From: [Actinomadura] parvosata subsp. kistnae
GTDB taxonomy: Bacteria > Actinomycetota > Actinomycetes > Streptosporangiales > Streptosporangiaceae
DNA: 64,000 nt
Reading direction: 5' to 3'
Assembly: GCF_900323885.1 (NCBI RefSeq)
Contig: NZ_OOHJ01000018.1
Location: 1,475,001-1,539,000, forward strand
Part shown: in pieces, positions 35,263 through 43,875 of the stretch
Numbering within the stretch: position 1 is the first letter of the stretch
Layout: every line of letters starts with the position of its first letter
Made by a program: the position numbers and the translations under genes
Notes under the pieces: model-generated
What the model saw: only the letters and a program-made list of their open reading frames with translations
Told to the model about the DNA's origin: nothing
Databases searched by the model: none

Positions 35263-36165
35263 TCAGATCAGGACCGCGCCCTGAACGGGCCCGTGAGCGG
35301 CCACCGCCGTGCGGGCCGCGCCCGTCGCGGTCAGGCTCTCCGCCAGGTCGCGCGCGTGCGTGGCGTCGATGGCCAGGAACGCGCAGGTCGGGCCGGAGCC
35401 CGAGACGATCGCGCCGAGCGCGCCGTGCTGGCGGCCCGCGTCGAGGGTGGGGCCGAGCTCGGGGCGCAGGGTCAGCGCCGCCGCCTGGAGGTCGTTGCTG
35501 AGGTTCGAGCCGAGAGCGTACGCGTCGCCGGTGCCCAGCGCCTCCATCAGCGAATCGTTCAGCTGCGGCCACGGCACCTCGGCCCCCGAAGCCTGCCGCA
35601 GGCGGTCGCACTCGGCGTACACGCTGGCCGTCGAGAGCCCGCCGATCGCCGGCGCGAACACCCAGTGGAACGTGCCTCCCGTGGGCAGCTCGCTGAGCTG
35701 CTCGCCCCGGCCCGTGCCCACCGCCGTGCCCCCGATCAGCGAGAACGGGACGTCGCTGCCCAGATCCCCGGCGATCTCCATCAGATCCTCCAGCGGCAGC
35801 CCCAGCCCCCACAGCTCGTTGCAGGCCACCAGCGCGCCCGCCGCGTCGGCACTCCCGCCCGCCATGCCCCCGGCCACCGGGATGTCCTTGTTGATGACGA
35901 GATCGGCGCCGTAGGTGCGGCCCGCGTGCTTGGCCAGGGCGCGCGCGGCGCGGATGGCGAGATTGGAGTCGTCGACCGGCACCTGGTCGGACCACTTGCC
36001 ATTGACCCGGACCGTGATGGCCTCCGACTCCTTCGCCACCACCTCATCGAAGATCGATACCGCGTGGAAGACGTTGACCAGGTCGTGATAGCCATCTTCC
36101 CTGAGCGGGCCGACAGAAAGCTGCACGTTGACCTTCGCGGGCACACGTACGGTCACCGAACTCAT
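35263..36165 (-). CDS. ispE: 4-diphosphocytidyl-2-C-methyl-D-erythritol kinase
   Basis: A 300-residue GHMP kinase of the MEP isoprenoid pathway. VRVPAKVNVQLSVGPLREDG is the N-terminal signature, DIPVAGGMAGGSADAAGALV the ATP loop, and GAIVSGSGPTCAFLA the third GHMP motif. ATG at 36165 is preferred because SSVTVRVPAKVN is the normal N-terminus. It precedes the ABC-F gene. In M. tuberculosis it directly follows ksgA; here a TetR/SDR pair intervenes. Confidence 0.95.
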   Translation of the reverse strand: MSSVTVRVPAKVNVQLSVGPLREDGYHDLVNVFHAVSIFDEVVAKESEAITVRVNGKWSDQVPVDDSNLAIRAARALAKHAGRTYGADLVINKDIPVAGGMAGGSADAAGALVACNELWGLGLPLEDLMEIAGDLGSDVPFSLIGGTAVGTGRGEQLSELPTGGTFHWVFAPAIGGLSTASVYAECDRLRQASGAEVPWPQLNDSLMEALGTGDAYALGSNLSNDLQAAALTLRPELGPTLDAGRQHGALGAIVSGSGPTCAFLAIDATHARDLAESLTATGAARTAVAAHGPVQGAVLI

Positions 36166-36472
36166 CGATCTTCTGCCACTCTCATCGCTTGCCGGGGTCA
36201 AGGACACTCGATGTTATCCGGGCACGCTGGGCCGACATGCGGTTCTTGAAAGATGAACCGCATGTCCCCACGGCGGCCCGGCACGGAGAGTCAAGTTGAT
36301 CCCCATATGCCGGACACCTGCCCGTCCCGCTCGCGTGGCCGCACCTGCGCCGCCACGCCGCCCCCTCCGTGCATGCCGCTGGTGGCGCCTCGGTTCGGGC
36401 AGGGCCCGCAGTGCAGCGCGGCGGACACGGCGGGGCGGTCCCGTCCTCCCGCGTTCGGCGCCGGGAGCTTGA
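36166..36472. other. Intergenic region between TetR and ispE
   Basis: These 307 bases contain one striking element, a 12-bp-arm hairpin at 36234-36266, and presumably the ispE promoter. The part from about 36270 to 36470 is C/G-rich without a convincing gene; an open frame across it has unusual composition and no recognisable content. Confidence 0.6.
36234..36266. terminator. Perfect 12-bp hairpin
   Basis: GACATGCGGTTC (36234-36245) and GAACCGCATGTC (36255-36266) are exact inverted repeats around a nine-base A/T-rich loop. No T-run follows. It could end the TetR transcript, or it could act as an operator upstream of ispE. Confidence 0.5.
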
Positions 36473-37066
36473 TCAGCGTTCGGGCAGGGGGTGGGCTGCC
36501 TCCGTGCGCAGGCCGTCGAGGAAGAAGGCCAGGCAGCGGCGCCAGGCGCCCGGAGCGGTGTTCATGGACTCGCGGATGACCTGCGACATCGCCCAGATGA
36601 GCGTCACCAGGTCCTGAGTGCCGAAGTCGGGGCGCAGGCGGCCGGCGACCTGGGCTCGTTCGATGATGCGCTCGGCGTCCAGCAGGCCCCGGTGGCAGGC
36701 CTGGCTCACGTCGGTGGCCAGGGTGAAGCCCTGGGTCAGGGCGTCGTTGAGGCCGTGGTCCTCCGACTGGAGGGCGAAGAGCCCTTCGAGGAAGGCGACG
36801 AAGCCGTCCCAGGGGTCGGGGTCGGCCAGGGCCCGCTCGGTGACCTGCTCCAGGGCCGCCAGCCGCTGGGGCATGACCGCTCCGAGGAGCGCCTCGCGGG
36901 TCGGGAAGTGGTTGTAGAGGGTGCCGATGCTGACTCCGGCGCGGCGGGCGACGTGCTCCAAGGGCACGTCGAGGCCGTGCTCGGCGATGAGCTGGGTGGC
37001 CGCGACCAGGAGCTTGTCGCGGTTGCGTGCGGCATCCGACCGCAGCGGCTTGGTTCCGGCTGCCAT
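36473..37066 (-). CDS. TetR-family regulator of the adjacent SDR gene
   Basis: A 197-residue TetR protein. The HTH lies at about residues 15-60 (RDKLLVAATQLIAEHGLDVP, then EHVARRAGVSIGTLYNHFPT), followed by a typical all-helical ligand domain. It is divergent from the SDR gene with a 99-base gap holding TGAGG-GATG-CCTCA (37085-37098) and further TTGAGG half-sites, likely its operators. ATG at 37066 is chosen although the GGAG before it is close (two-base spacing); a start further upstream would run into the operator. Confidence 0.9.
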   Translation of the reverse strand: MAAGTKPLRSDAARNRDKLLVAATQLIAEHGLDVPLEHVARRAGVSIGTLYNHFPTREALLGAVMPQRLAALEQVTERALADPDPWDGFVAFLEGLFALQSEDHGLNDALTQGFTLATDVSQACHRGLLDAERIIERAQVAGRLRPDFGTQDLVTLIWAMSQVIRESMNTAPGAWRRCLAFFLDGLRTEAAHPLPER

Positions 37067-37084
37067 CTCTCCATCATACGAATC

Positions 37085-37118
37085 TGAGGGATGCCTCAAG
37101 TTGTGTGCTACGTTGAGG
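37085..37118. promoter_or_regulatory. Probable TetR operator between TetR and SDR genes
   Basis: TGAGG-GATG-CCTCA is a perfect palindrome (37085-37098). Its CCTCAA half also pairs with a TTGAGG 13 bases further on, and another TTGAGG follows. The cluster lies between divergent start codons. Confidence 0.5.
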
Positions 37119-37165
37119 GAAGTTGAGGTGGCCCTCGACTTACTCTCCTAAGGGAAGGCATCGCC

Positions 37166-37897
37166 ATGTCCGCAGCAACACGCAAGACCGCCGTCGTCAT
37201 CGGAGCCGGGCCGGGGCTCGGCCTGTCCGTCGCCCACCGGTTCGGGCGCGAGGGGTACGCCGTGGCGCTCGTCTCGCGCAGCGACGCCCGGCACGCCCGG
37301 TATGTGGCGTCGCTGGCCGCGGCCGGAGTGGAGGCGGCGGCGTTCGTCGCCGACGTACGCGACCACGACCGGGCCCTGGCCGCCCTGGACGCGATCGTCG
37401 AACGGTTCGGCACCGTCGACGTGCTCTACTACGGGCCAGGAGCCGCCGATCTGGACGCCGCGCCGCTCCCGCCCATCACCGGCATCACCCCCGAGGACGT
37501 GCGGGAGGCGATGGAGGTGGTGTATCCGGCCGTCGCGCTCGTCGGCAAGATGCTGCCCGGGATGGTCGAGCGGGGCGAGGGCGGGCTGCTGTTCGCCGGC
37601 GGGCTCAGCGCCGTCATGCCGATGCCCGCCCTCGGCAGCCTCGCGATCTCCTCTGCGGCGCTGCGCAACTACGCCCTGACGCTCAACGCGGCACTGACCG
37701 ACCAGGGTGTCTACGCCGGGAGCCTGATCATCGGCGGGCTGATCGAGCGTGGGGACATCCATGCGCACGTCATGTCCCAGCCGGAGCTGTTCGGGGACGC
37801 GGGCATCCGCACGCTCGACCCGGACACGATCGCGGACACGGCCTGGGACCTCTACACCAAGCGGGACCGCCCCGAGGCCACCTTCAGCGCCTTCTGA
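37166..37897 (+). CDS. SDR-fold protein lacking the catalytic Tyr/Lys
   Basis: A 243-residue Rossmann protein. The cofactor loop TAVVIGAGPGLGLSVAHRFG is intact and FVADVRDHDRALAALDAIVE fits the classical SDR fold. Where SDRs carry YxxxK, this protein reads LGSLAISSAALRNYALTLNA, so the catalytic Tyr and Lys are replaced (Leu and Ser in my alignment). It may bind nucleotide without ordinary dehydrogenase chemistry. AAGGGAAGG precedes the ATG. It is controlled, by position, by the divergent TetR. Confidence 0.85.
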   Translation: MSAATRKTAVVIGAGPGLGLSVAHRFGREGYAVALVSRSDARHARYVASLAAAGVEAAAFVADVRDHDRALAALDAIVERFGTVDVLYYGPGAADLDAAPLPPITGITPEDVREAMEVVYPAVALVGKMLPGMVERGEGGLLFAGGLSAVMPMPALGSLAISSAALRNYALTLNAALTDQGVYAGSLIIGGLIERGDIHAHVMSQPELFGDAGIRTLDPDTIADTAWDLYTKRDRPEATFSAF

Positions 37898-37960
37898 CCT
37901 CGCAAGGCCAAGGTCTGGCGCCCTGGGATGGCCCGGTGCCTGGCACGCCCACCCCTCACG

Positions 37961-37989
37961 GCGACCGGCGCCTCATGGCGTCCGGTCGC
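37961..37989. terminator. Hairpin between convergent SDR and ksgA genes
   Basis: GCGACCGGCGCC (37961-37972), loop TCAT, then GGCGTCCGGTCGC (37977-37989) form a long stem with one bulge. It is well placed as a bidirectional terminator for both convergent genes. Confidence 0.6.
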
Positions 37990-38011
37990 TCAGCGAAGGG
38001 CATGGCCCCGG

Positions 38012-38854
38012 TCAGGGGCGGAGTTCGGCGATGCGGGCGAAGGCCGTGATGTCGAGCTGTTCGCCGCGCGCCGACGGGTCCACCCCCGCCGCCCGTAGCG
38101 TGCGTTCGGCGTCGGCGGCGGTGCCGGCCCAGGTGGCGAGGGCCGCGCGCAGGGTCTTGCGGCGCTGCGCGAAGGCCGCGTCCACCACCTCGAACACCTC
38201 CTGCCGCGACGCCGACGTGGCCGGCGGGTCGCGGCGGGCCAGGGAGACGAGGCCGGAGTCGACGTTGGGGACGGGCCAGAAGACGGTACGGCCGACGGGG
38301 CCGGCCCGGCGTACGTCGGCGTACCAGGCGGCCTTGACCGACGGCACCCCGTACACCTTGGAGCCGGGACCCGCCGCGAGCCGGTCGGCGACCTCCGACT
38401 GCACCATCACCAGGCCCTTGCGCAGCGAGGGCAGCACTTCGAGGAGGTGCAGCACCACGGGGACGGCCACGTTGTACGGCAGGTTCGCCACCAGCGCGGT
38501 CGGGGCGTGGCCGGCGAGATCGTCGGGGGTGATCTTCATGGCGTCGGCGTTGACGACGGTCAGCGTGTCGGCCGCCTCCCGCTCGGCCACCGTGACGGGG
38601 AGCTGCCGGGCCAGCACCGGGTCGATCTCGACGGCGACCACGTGCGCCGCCGACGGCAGCAGCGCCAGCGTGAGCGAGCCGAGGCCGGGACCGACCTCGA
38701 TGACCACGTCATCGGGCGATAGGTCGGCCACGCGGACGATGCGACGGACGGTCCCTGCGTCGATCACGAAGTTCTGGCCCAGTTTTTTTGTCGGACGAAG
38801 ATCTAGCTTGTTCGCCAAAATACGTATTTCTGCAGGGCCCAACAGCCTCATCAT
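38012..38854 (-). CDS. rsmA: 16S rRNA dimethyladenosine transferase
   Basis: A 280-residue KsgA/RsmA that dimethylates the two adjacent adenosines of 16S helix 45. LRPTKKLGQNFVIDAGTVRR, motif I VIEVGPGLGSLTLALL and the NLPY motif VANLPYNVAVPVV are present, with the C-terminal helical domain (QRRKTLRAALATWAG). The start is one of two adjacent ATG codons (38854 or 38851) with GGGAG upstream. Normally it sits between rpf and ispE; here a kinase/FG-GAP operon separates it from the rpf-like gene. Confidence 0.94.
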   Translation of the reverse strand: MMRLLGPAEIRILANKLDLRPTKKLGQNFVIDAGTVRRIVRVADLSPDDVVIEVGPGLGSLTLALLPSAAHVVAVEIDPVLARQLPVTVAEREAADTLTVVNADAMKITPDDLAGHAPTALVANLPYNVAVPVVLHLLEVLPSLRKGLVMVQSEVADRLAAGPGSKVYGVPSVKAAWYADVRRAGPVGRTVFWPVPNVDSGLVSLARRDPPATSASRQEVFEVVDAAFAQRRKTLRAALATWAGTAADAERTLRAAGVDPSARGEQLDITAFARIAELRP

Positions 38855-38918
38855 CCAACCAGTCTCCCGCATCGAAGAACCTGCGATGGCGGATGGGGAG
38901 ACCAAAGGAGAGGATGGC

Positions 38919-41090
38919 GTGGAACAGGAAGGGACGTCCCTCATGGAGCCAACGGGCGCCGCGCCGCTTCGGCCGACCGACCTGCGCGCGATCGGGCCGT
39001 ACCGGCTGCTGGGCCGGCTGGGCGAGGGCGGCATGGGGACCGTGTTCCTCGCGCGGGCGCCGACGGGACGGTTCGTCGCGCTCAAGGTGGTCAAGGCCGA
39101 GTTCGCCAACCAGGAGGGCTTCGCCGCCCGCTTCCACGCCGAGGTCGACAACGCGCGCAGGGTGGCGTCGTTCTGTACGGCCCAGGTGCTGGACAACGGC
39201 AACACCGGCGACGGCCGGCCGTACATGGTGACGGAGTACATCGCCGGCACGCCTCTGTCCGACCAGATAGCGAACTACGGCGCCCTGGAGCCGGGGCCCC
39301 TGCACGGCGTCGCGCTCGGCGTGGCGGCGGCGCTGGCCGCCATCCACGTGGCCGAGCTGGTGCACCGCGACCTCAAGCCGGCGAACGTGATCCTCTCGCT
39401 GTCCGGGCCCCGCGTGATCGACTTCGGCATCGCCAGGGCGCTCGACCGCGAGACGGGGTTCACGCTCTCCGGCGAGCTGCTGGGCAGCCCCGGCTGGTGG
39501 GCGCCCGAGCAGGTACGCGGTGAGCCCGTCAGCCCCGCCGTGGACATCTTCGCCTGGGGCTGCCTTATCGCCTACGCCGGGAACGGGCGGCACCCGTTCG
39601 GGCGCGGCGACCCCATCACCATGGCCTCCCGCGTCCTCAACACCCAGCCCGACCTGGGGGCGTTGCCCGCACCGCTGAACGAGCTCGTCCGGCGGGCCAC
39701 CTCCATGGACCCGGCCCTGCGGCCGACCGCCCAGGACCTGCTGATCGCGCTGGTCGGCGGCAGCGCGCCGGCGCCCGCCACCGTGGACCCACCGACGCTG
39801 GTGGCGACCGAGATGCTCAGCGACTGGGAACCGCCGCAGAACGTGGTGGACGAGCCGGACATCACAGCCACCTTCACGACCCCGCCCCCCAGCGACGCGA
39901 CCGGCCGCCGCACCACGACCCCCGGTGCCTCCCCGGCCCCGGGCAACGTCCCAACGGGCCCTCAGTCGGGCGGCCCCCAGCCGGCCGGTTCGCAGGCATC
40001 CGGTCCGCGGGCGGCACGTTCGCGCGCTTCCGGTCCCCAAGCGTCAGGTCCCGCTGCCGCGGCCGGCGACCTCGCCGGCGCCGACGCGGCGACCGGTCCC
40101 GGAGCGCCGGGCTCCGGGAACGCGCCGGGCACCCCGAGCGGGGCAGGCTCCGCGAGCAGGCCGGGGCCCGGGAACGCGCCGGGCTCTGGGAGCGTGCCGG
40201 GCTCCGGGAGCGGGCCGGGCATCGCACCTGGACCTGGCGCCGGTGTGGGGCCGTCCCTGGAGGAGCGGGCGCGGCAGGAGGAGGAAGCGGCCAAGGCGGA
40301 GCTGGCCCGCTGGCAGGTGCCCGCCCCGCAGGACGCGGGCCGGGCCAAGGCACGCAAGGGCTTCAGGACGGAGTCCGGGCAGGCCACGAAGCAGGGCGCG
40401 GAGGCCCTGGGCGCGGCGGGACGCGGCCCCGGGCTGGAGCCCGAGCGCCACGACGCGGCCATGGGGCGGGCCAGGCAAGGGGCCGTCTTAGGCGCGGACA
40501 CCCACCCCGGCACCCTGGGAACGCCCAACGACCAGCGCGAGCACTCCGACGACACCATCGGCGGCACCCGCACGCCCGGCACCCGGTGGCTCATCGCCGC
40601 CGCGGCCGCCGTGCTCGCCATCGGCGTCACGGTGGCCGTCCTGATCGTCACCTCCGCCCGCACCACGACCACCACCGCGACCCAGGGCACCCCCACCCAG
40701 GCGGCGGGCAGCCCGAGCCCGAACGACGTGGGCCGCCGGTTCGCGCTGGGCGCCGCCTTCGACGACCCGGTGGCGATCGTGACGGGCGCACCGGAGTGCG
40801 GGTTGAAGGAGTTCGAGGGTACGACGTCCGCCAAGGGCCAGCTCTGCGTGATCCGCTGGACGATGCTCAACCCGGGCGGCGAGCGCAGGGTCCTGGTGCA
40901 GCCCGTGGTCACCATGGTCGACGACCGGGGCGGCGAGCACGACCCCGCCCCTCTCACGCTGCCGCCGGCGATCCTGCCGGGCGGGCGGGTGGACAGCGCG
41001 TTCGTGTTCGACCTGGCCATGTACCGCAAGCCCATGAAGATGACGGCGACCCTCCTGGAGAACGGCAAGCAGATCGAGGTGGCGCTGTGA
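38919..41090 (+). CDS. Transmembrane Ser/Thr protein kinase
   Basis: A 723-residue receptor-type kinase. The kinase domain is at about residues 28-290: Gly-loop LGRLGEGGMGTVFLA, VALKVV, catalytic loop VHRDLKPANVIL, DFGIARAL and APEQ. Residues about 320-500 are a low-complexity Gly/Pro/Ser/Ala linker, one membrane helix lies near 556-578, and an external domain of about 120 residues follows (LKEFEGTTSAKGQLCVIRWT). GTG at 38919 is favoured by AAGGAG eight bases upstream; an upstream ATG at 38886 is possible. The FG-GAP gene overlaps its stop (GTGA), suggesting they act together. Confidence 0.9.
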   Translation: MEQEGTSLMEPTGAAPLRPTDLRAIGPYRLLGRLGEGGMGTVFLARAPTGRFVALKVVKAEFANQEGFAARFHAEVDNARRVASFCTAQVLDNGNTGDGRPYMVTEYIAGTPLSDQIANYGALEPGPLHGVALGVAAALAAIHVAELVHRDLKPANVILSLSGPRVIDFGIARALDRETGFTLSGELLGSPGWWAPEQVRGEPVSPAVDIFAWGCLIAYAGNGRHPFGRGDPITMASRVLNTQPDLGALPAPLNELVRRATSMDPALRPTAQDLLIALVGGSAPAPATVDPPTLVATEMLSDWEPPQNVVDEPDITATFTTPPPSDATGRRTTTPGASPAPGNVPTGPQSGGPQPAGSQASGPRAARSRASGPQASGPAAAAGDLAGADAATGPGAPGSGNAPGTPSGAGSASRPGPGNAPGSGSVPGSGSGPGIAPGPGAGVGPSLEERARQEEEAAKAELARWQVPAPQDAGRAKARKGFRTESGQATKQGAEALGAAGRGPGLEPERHDAAMGRARQGAVLGADTHPGTLGTPNDQREHSDDTIGGTRTPGTRWLIAAAAAVLAIGVTVAVLIVTSARTTTTTATQGTPTQAAGSPSPNDVGRRFALGAAFDDPVAIVTGAPECGLKEFEGTTSAKGQLCVIRWTMLNPGGERRVLVQPVVTMVDDRGGEHDPAPLTLPPAILPGGRVDSAFVFDLAMYRKPMKMTATLLENGKQIEVAL

Positions 41091-42292
41091 CGCTCAGGGC
41101 GGCGCTCGCCGCGCTCATGCTCGTGGCCGGAGGGGTCACGGCGGCCGTGTCCCCCGCGACGGCCGCGGCCTGCTCCGGTGCGGCCGACTTCGACGGTGAC
41201 GGCGTGGACGACGTGGCGGTCGGCGACCCGTTCGCCGACGGCCAGAAGGGCGCCGTGCACGTGCTGTCCGGCGGCAAAGTGGTGCCGGTCCCCGTTTCCG
41301 GGCCGGCCAGGGGCGATGGTCTCGGCTGGTCCGTACGGCTCGCGCAGGTCAACGGCGACGGCTGCGCCGACCTCGTGATCGGCGCCCCGTACACGGACGT
41401 GGACGGCGTCGAGGACGCCGGCGCCGCGTACGTCGTCTACGGCGGCGGGGGCGCGACGGCCCCGCAACGCCTCGTGGCGTCCCAGCCGCAACGGTTCGCG
41501 CACTTCGGCTGGTCGCTGGCCGCACGCGGCGACCTGCTGGCGATCAGCGCACCGTACGAGGACGAAGGCCCGCTCCCCGACGTGGGCGCCGTCTACGTGC
41601 GCAAGGGCGAGGGCGAGCCGCGCAGGATCAGCCAGGAGACCGTGGACGTGCGGGGCAACAGCGAGGTGGGCGACCAGTTCGGCTGGTCGATGGCGTTCGG
41701 GCCGAAGAACGAGCTGGTCGTCGGCGTCCCGTACGAGAACGACGACGGCGCCGGCCGCCAGGTCGAAGCCGGCAAGATCGACTCGGGGTCGGTCGTGTTC
41801 ATCGACGACGCGCTGGCGCCGCAGATCACCTCGTTCAAACTGGACTCCCCGACGGACCGCTCAGGCGACCGCTTCGGCTACGCGATCGCCTACGCCGAAG
41901 GCTTCGGCTACGCGCTCGGAACCCCCGGCCCCGGCTACGTCCAGCTCCTCGACACCGCCCGCAAACCCACGCGAAGGGTGACGCAGGGGGGCAAGCAGGC
42001 GTTCGGCTTCTCGATGGCCGTCTCAGCGGACGGACGACTGGCGATCGGCGCCCCCTACGGCGGCGGTGTCCGGGTCATCTCCTGGAAGAACGCCGCCGAG
42101 GACCGCGAACTACCCACCGCCGACGGCCTGTTCGGCTGGTCGGTGACCTTCAGCGGCAACAAACTGTACGTCGGCCAACCGGACGCGGCCCCATCCGGCA
42201 AGGTCACGGTAACCGCCCGCAACGACGAGACACCCCCACAACCCCTCCAACCCCCAGCAGGCATCGACTTCGGCACCGCCCTGTCCGGCTAG
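41087..42292 (+). CDS. Secreted FG-GAP beta-propeller protein
   Basis: A 401-residue protein with a Sec signal peptide (hydrophobic LRAALAALMLVAGGVTAAVS, Ala-rich cleavage region). Repeats of the FG-GAP/integrin-alpha type follow: ADFDGDGVDDVAVGDPFAD with a calcium-type DxDxDG loop, then RFAHFGWSLA, GDQFGWSMA, GDRFGYAIA, AFGFSMAVSADGRLAIGAPY and LFGWSVTF, about six or seven blades. Such propellers mediate ligand or cell-surface interactions. It is translationally coupled to the kinase, so it may be a ligand-binding partner of the kinase external domain; this is inference. Confidence 0.9.
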   Translation: MTLRAALAALMLVAGGVTAAVSPATAAACSGAADFDGDGVDDVAVGDPFADGQKGAVHVLSGGKVVPVPVSGPARGDGLGWSVRLAQVNGDGCADLVIGAPYTDVDGVEDAGAAYVVYGGGGATAPQRLVASQPQRFAHFGWSLAARGDLLAISAPYEDEGPLPDVGAVYVRKGEGEPRRISQETVDVRGNSEVGDQFGWSMAFGPKNELVVGVPYENDDGAGRQVEAGKIDSGSVVFIDDALAPQITSFKLDSPTDRSGDRFGYAIAYAEGFGYALGTPGPGYVQLLDTARKPTRRVTQGGKQAFGFSMAVSADGRLAIGAPYGGGVRVISWKNAAEDRELPTADGLFGWSVTFSGNKLYVGQPDAAPSGKVTVTARNDETPPQPLQPPAGIDFGTALSG

Positions 42293-42870
42293 CACCCGGG
42301 CACGGGACGGGCTGGGCGGTGGTCGCGAGCGACGAGCATGCGGCGGCACGGCGGACGCGGCCGAGCGACGGCACGCGCGGAAGGGCGGGCGCGGCCGAGC
42401 GACGGCACGCGCGGAAGGGCGAGCGTAGACGCCGGGGGCGGGTGCTGGGCGGCAAGGCACAAACACGAAGCGGCGAGGCCCGAGCGCTAGCGACGGACAC
42501 GGCGCGCTGCGACCGGGAGCTCGGCAGGGACGCGCGCTGCGCTGCTCGGCGTGGAGGCGGATGCCAGGCGGTCAGGCGCGCAGGCACGGGCGCGAACGCA
42601 GGGTGGCGTGGCGAGCGCGGCATGGGGCAGGTGCCGGGCGGCCAGGCGCGGACGCGGCGGAGGGCGGCGGGCGTAGTTCCGGGCGCGGGTGCTGGGCGCC
42701 AAGGCACGAGCACGAAGGGCAGGCGCGGCGCGCTCCGACGGGCGCGGGCGAAAGGGCGGTGGGCGTGGCCATGCTGCGGTGAACGCGCGAGGCCGCCGGG
42801 CGCGGGGCGGCGAGCGCGGGCGGCGGGCGCGGGCCGCCGGGCGCGGGGTGGCGGGCGGGGAGGCGCGGGG
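42293..42870. repeat. 578-base non-coding, G-rich region with internal repeats
   Basis: No convincing gene. The plus strand is strongly G-rich over C. A perfect-but-one 34-bp tandem duplication occupies 42357-42424, and a 40-base segment near 42434-42474 recurs imperfectly near 42680-42720. The segment from about 42790 has many short G-runs. It separates the plus-strand FG-GAP gene from the convergent rpf-like gene. Confidence 0.75.
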
Positions 42871-43794
42871 TCAGCGGGCGTTCATGGTGAAGAGGCGGTC
42901 GCCGCAGTGGGGCCATTGGCCTTGCCATCGGCCGCCCACCTGCTGGTACAGGAGCTGCGCCCGGTACGTCTGCTCCTCCTCCGGCCACGTCGTCGGCGTG
43001 TCCATGCCGCCCACCGCCTGCCACATCGGCAGGCTGAACTGGTACAGCCCGTAGTAGGGCCCGTCGGGGTTGTAGGCCTCGGGGTCGCCCTGTGACTCGC
43101 ACTCGGCGAGCGACTCCCAGTCGAGCTCCATGATCTCGGGTTGGATCTGGACGGTGCGGGGTGGGGTGACGGTGATGACGGTGCCGTCCTTGGGGAAGCT
43201 GCTGAGGGGCGGGTTCACGAGGTAGCCGCGGCGCAGGGCGATGCGCTTCTGCTTGAGTGCCTCGCGGACGGTTCTGGCGGTCGTGCGCCAGGACACGCGG
43301 GTGGTGCCGGCCACGACGTACACCTTGCGCCGGGTGTAGACGGTGAGCTCCATGCCTTCCAGGGGCACCTTGTGGGCGGGCGGGGCGGAGAGTTTGCCGG
43401 CGGCGGCGGGGGTGATGTCGAGCTCGGCGAGGGCGTCGCCGACGTTGGTGGCGGTGACGAGGTGGGTGCTGGTGCGGCCGTCGAGGGTGAGCTTGATGGG
43501 GCGGGCGCGGCGGACCTCGATGGTGGTGCCGTCGTCGACCTGGGCGCGCGCGGCGGGGCTCAGCAGGTCGCCGTAGCCGACGGAGACGCCGGCGTCGGCG
43601 AGCACTTCCTGGACCGTTCCACCGAACGCGCGGACCGGCCTGCGCTCGCCGTCGATGACCACGGTGACCTCTTTGACCAGCAGCGACACGACCATGAGCG
43701 TGCCGACGGCCGCGACCCCCACCGCGCAGACGACGGGCGTCCACGGGGAGCGCCACGGCACTGGCGGCCGGGGCGCACGCCTCTTTCCTCGCAC
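42871..43794 (-). CDS. Rpf-like cell-wall transglycosylase with DUF348 repeats
   Basis: A 307-residue exported protein. A membrane anchor near residues 20-42 is followed by three DUF348 (ubiquitin-like) repeats (VTVVIDGERRPVRAFGGTVQ; PIKLTLDGRTSTHLVTATNV; KVYVVAGTTRVSWRTTARTV) and a C-terminal Rpf-type lytic domain: LDWESLAECESQGDPEAYNP with the catalytic Glu, then GPYYGLYQFSLPMWQAVGG. The G5 domain of M. tuberculosis RpfB is absent. Rpf proteins cleave peptidoglycan and stimulate resuscitation or spore germination. GTG at 43794 has GGAGG six bases upstream. It keeps its usual place next to tatD. Confidence 0.9.
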   Translation of the reverse strand: MRGKRRAPRPPVPWRSPWTPVVCAVGVAAVGTLMVVSLLVKEVTVVIDGERRPVRAFGGTVQEVLADAGVSVGYGDLLSPAARAQVDDGTTIEVRRARPIKLTLDGRTSTHLVTATNVGDALAELDITPAAAGKLSAPPAHKVPLEGMELTVYTRRKVYVVAGTTRVSWRTTARTVREALKQKRIALRRGYLVNPPLSSFPKDGTVITVTPPRTVQIQPEIMELDWESLAECESQGDPEAYNPDGPYYGLYQFSLPMWQAVGGMDTPTTWPEEEQTYRAQLLYQQVGGRWQGQWPHCGDRLFTMNAR

Positions 43795-43875
43795 GAGCCA
43801 CCTCCGGTGTGGGGCAGGACGGCCCGAACTTTACGCTTGTCTACGAGTTGTACACCGGACTTCGCCAAAAGATGG

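Noticed and set aside
36253..36579. A 108-residue plus-strand frame overlapping the TetR gene end
   Set aside because: Unusual Cys/Pro/Arg composition, no ribosome-binding site, and overlap with the real TetR gene.
37749..38918. A long N-terminal extension of the Ser/Thr kinase frame
   Set aside because: It overlaps ksgA on the other strand and is Ser/Thr/Arg-rich shadow sequence; a ribosome-binding site supports GTG 38919.
42293..42870. Several open frames on both strands in the G-rich gap
   Set aside because: Arg/Ala/Pro-only composition that tracks the DNA repeats, no ribosome-binding sites and no recognisable motif.
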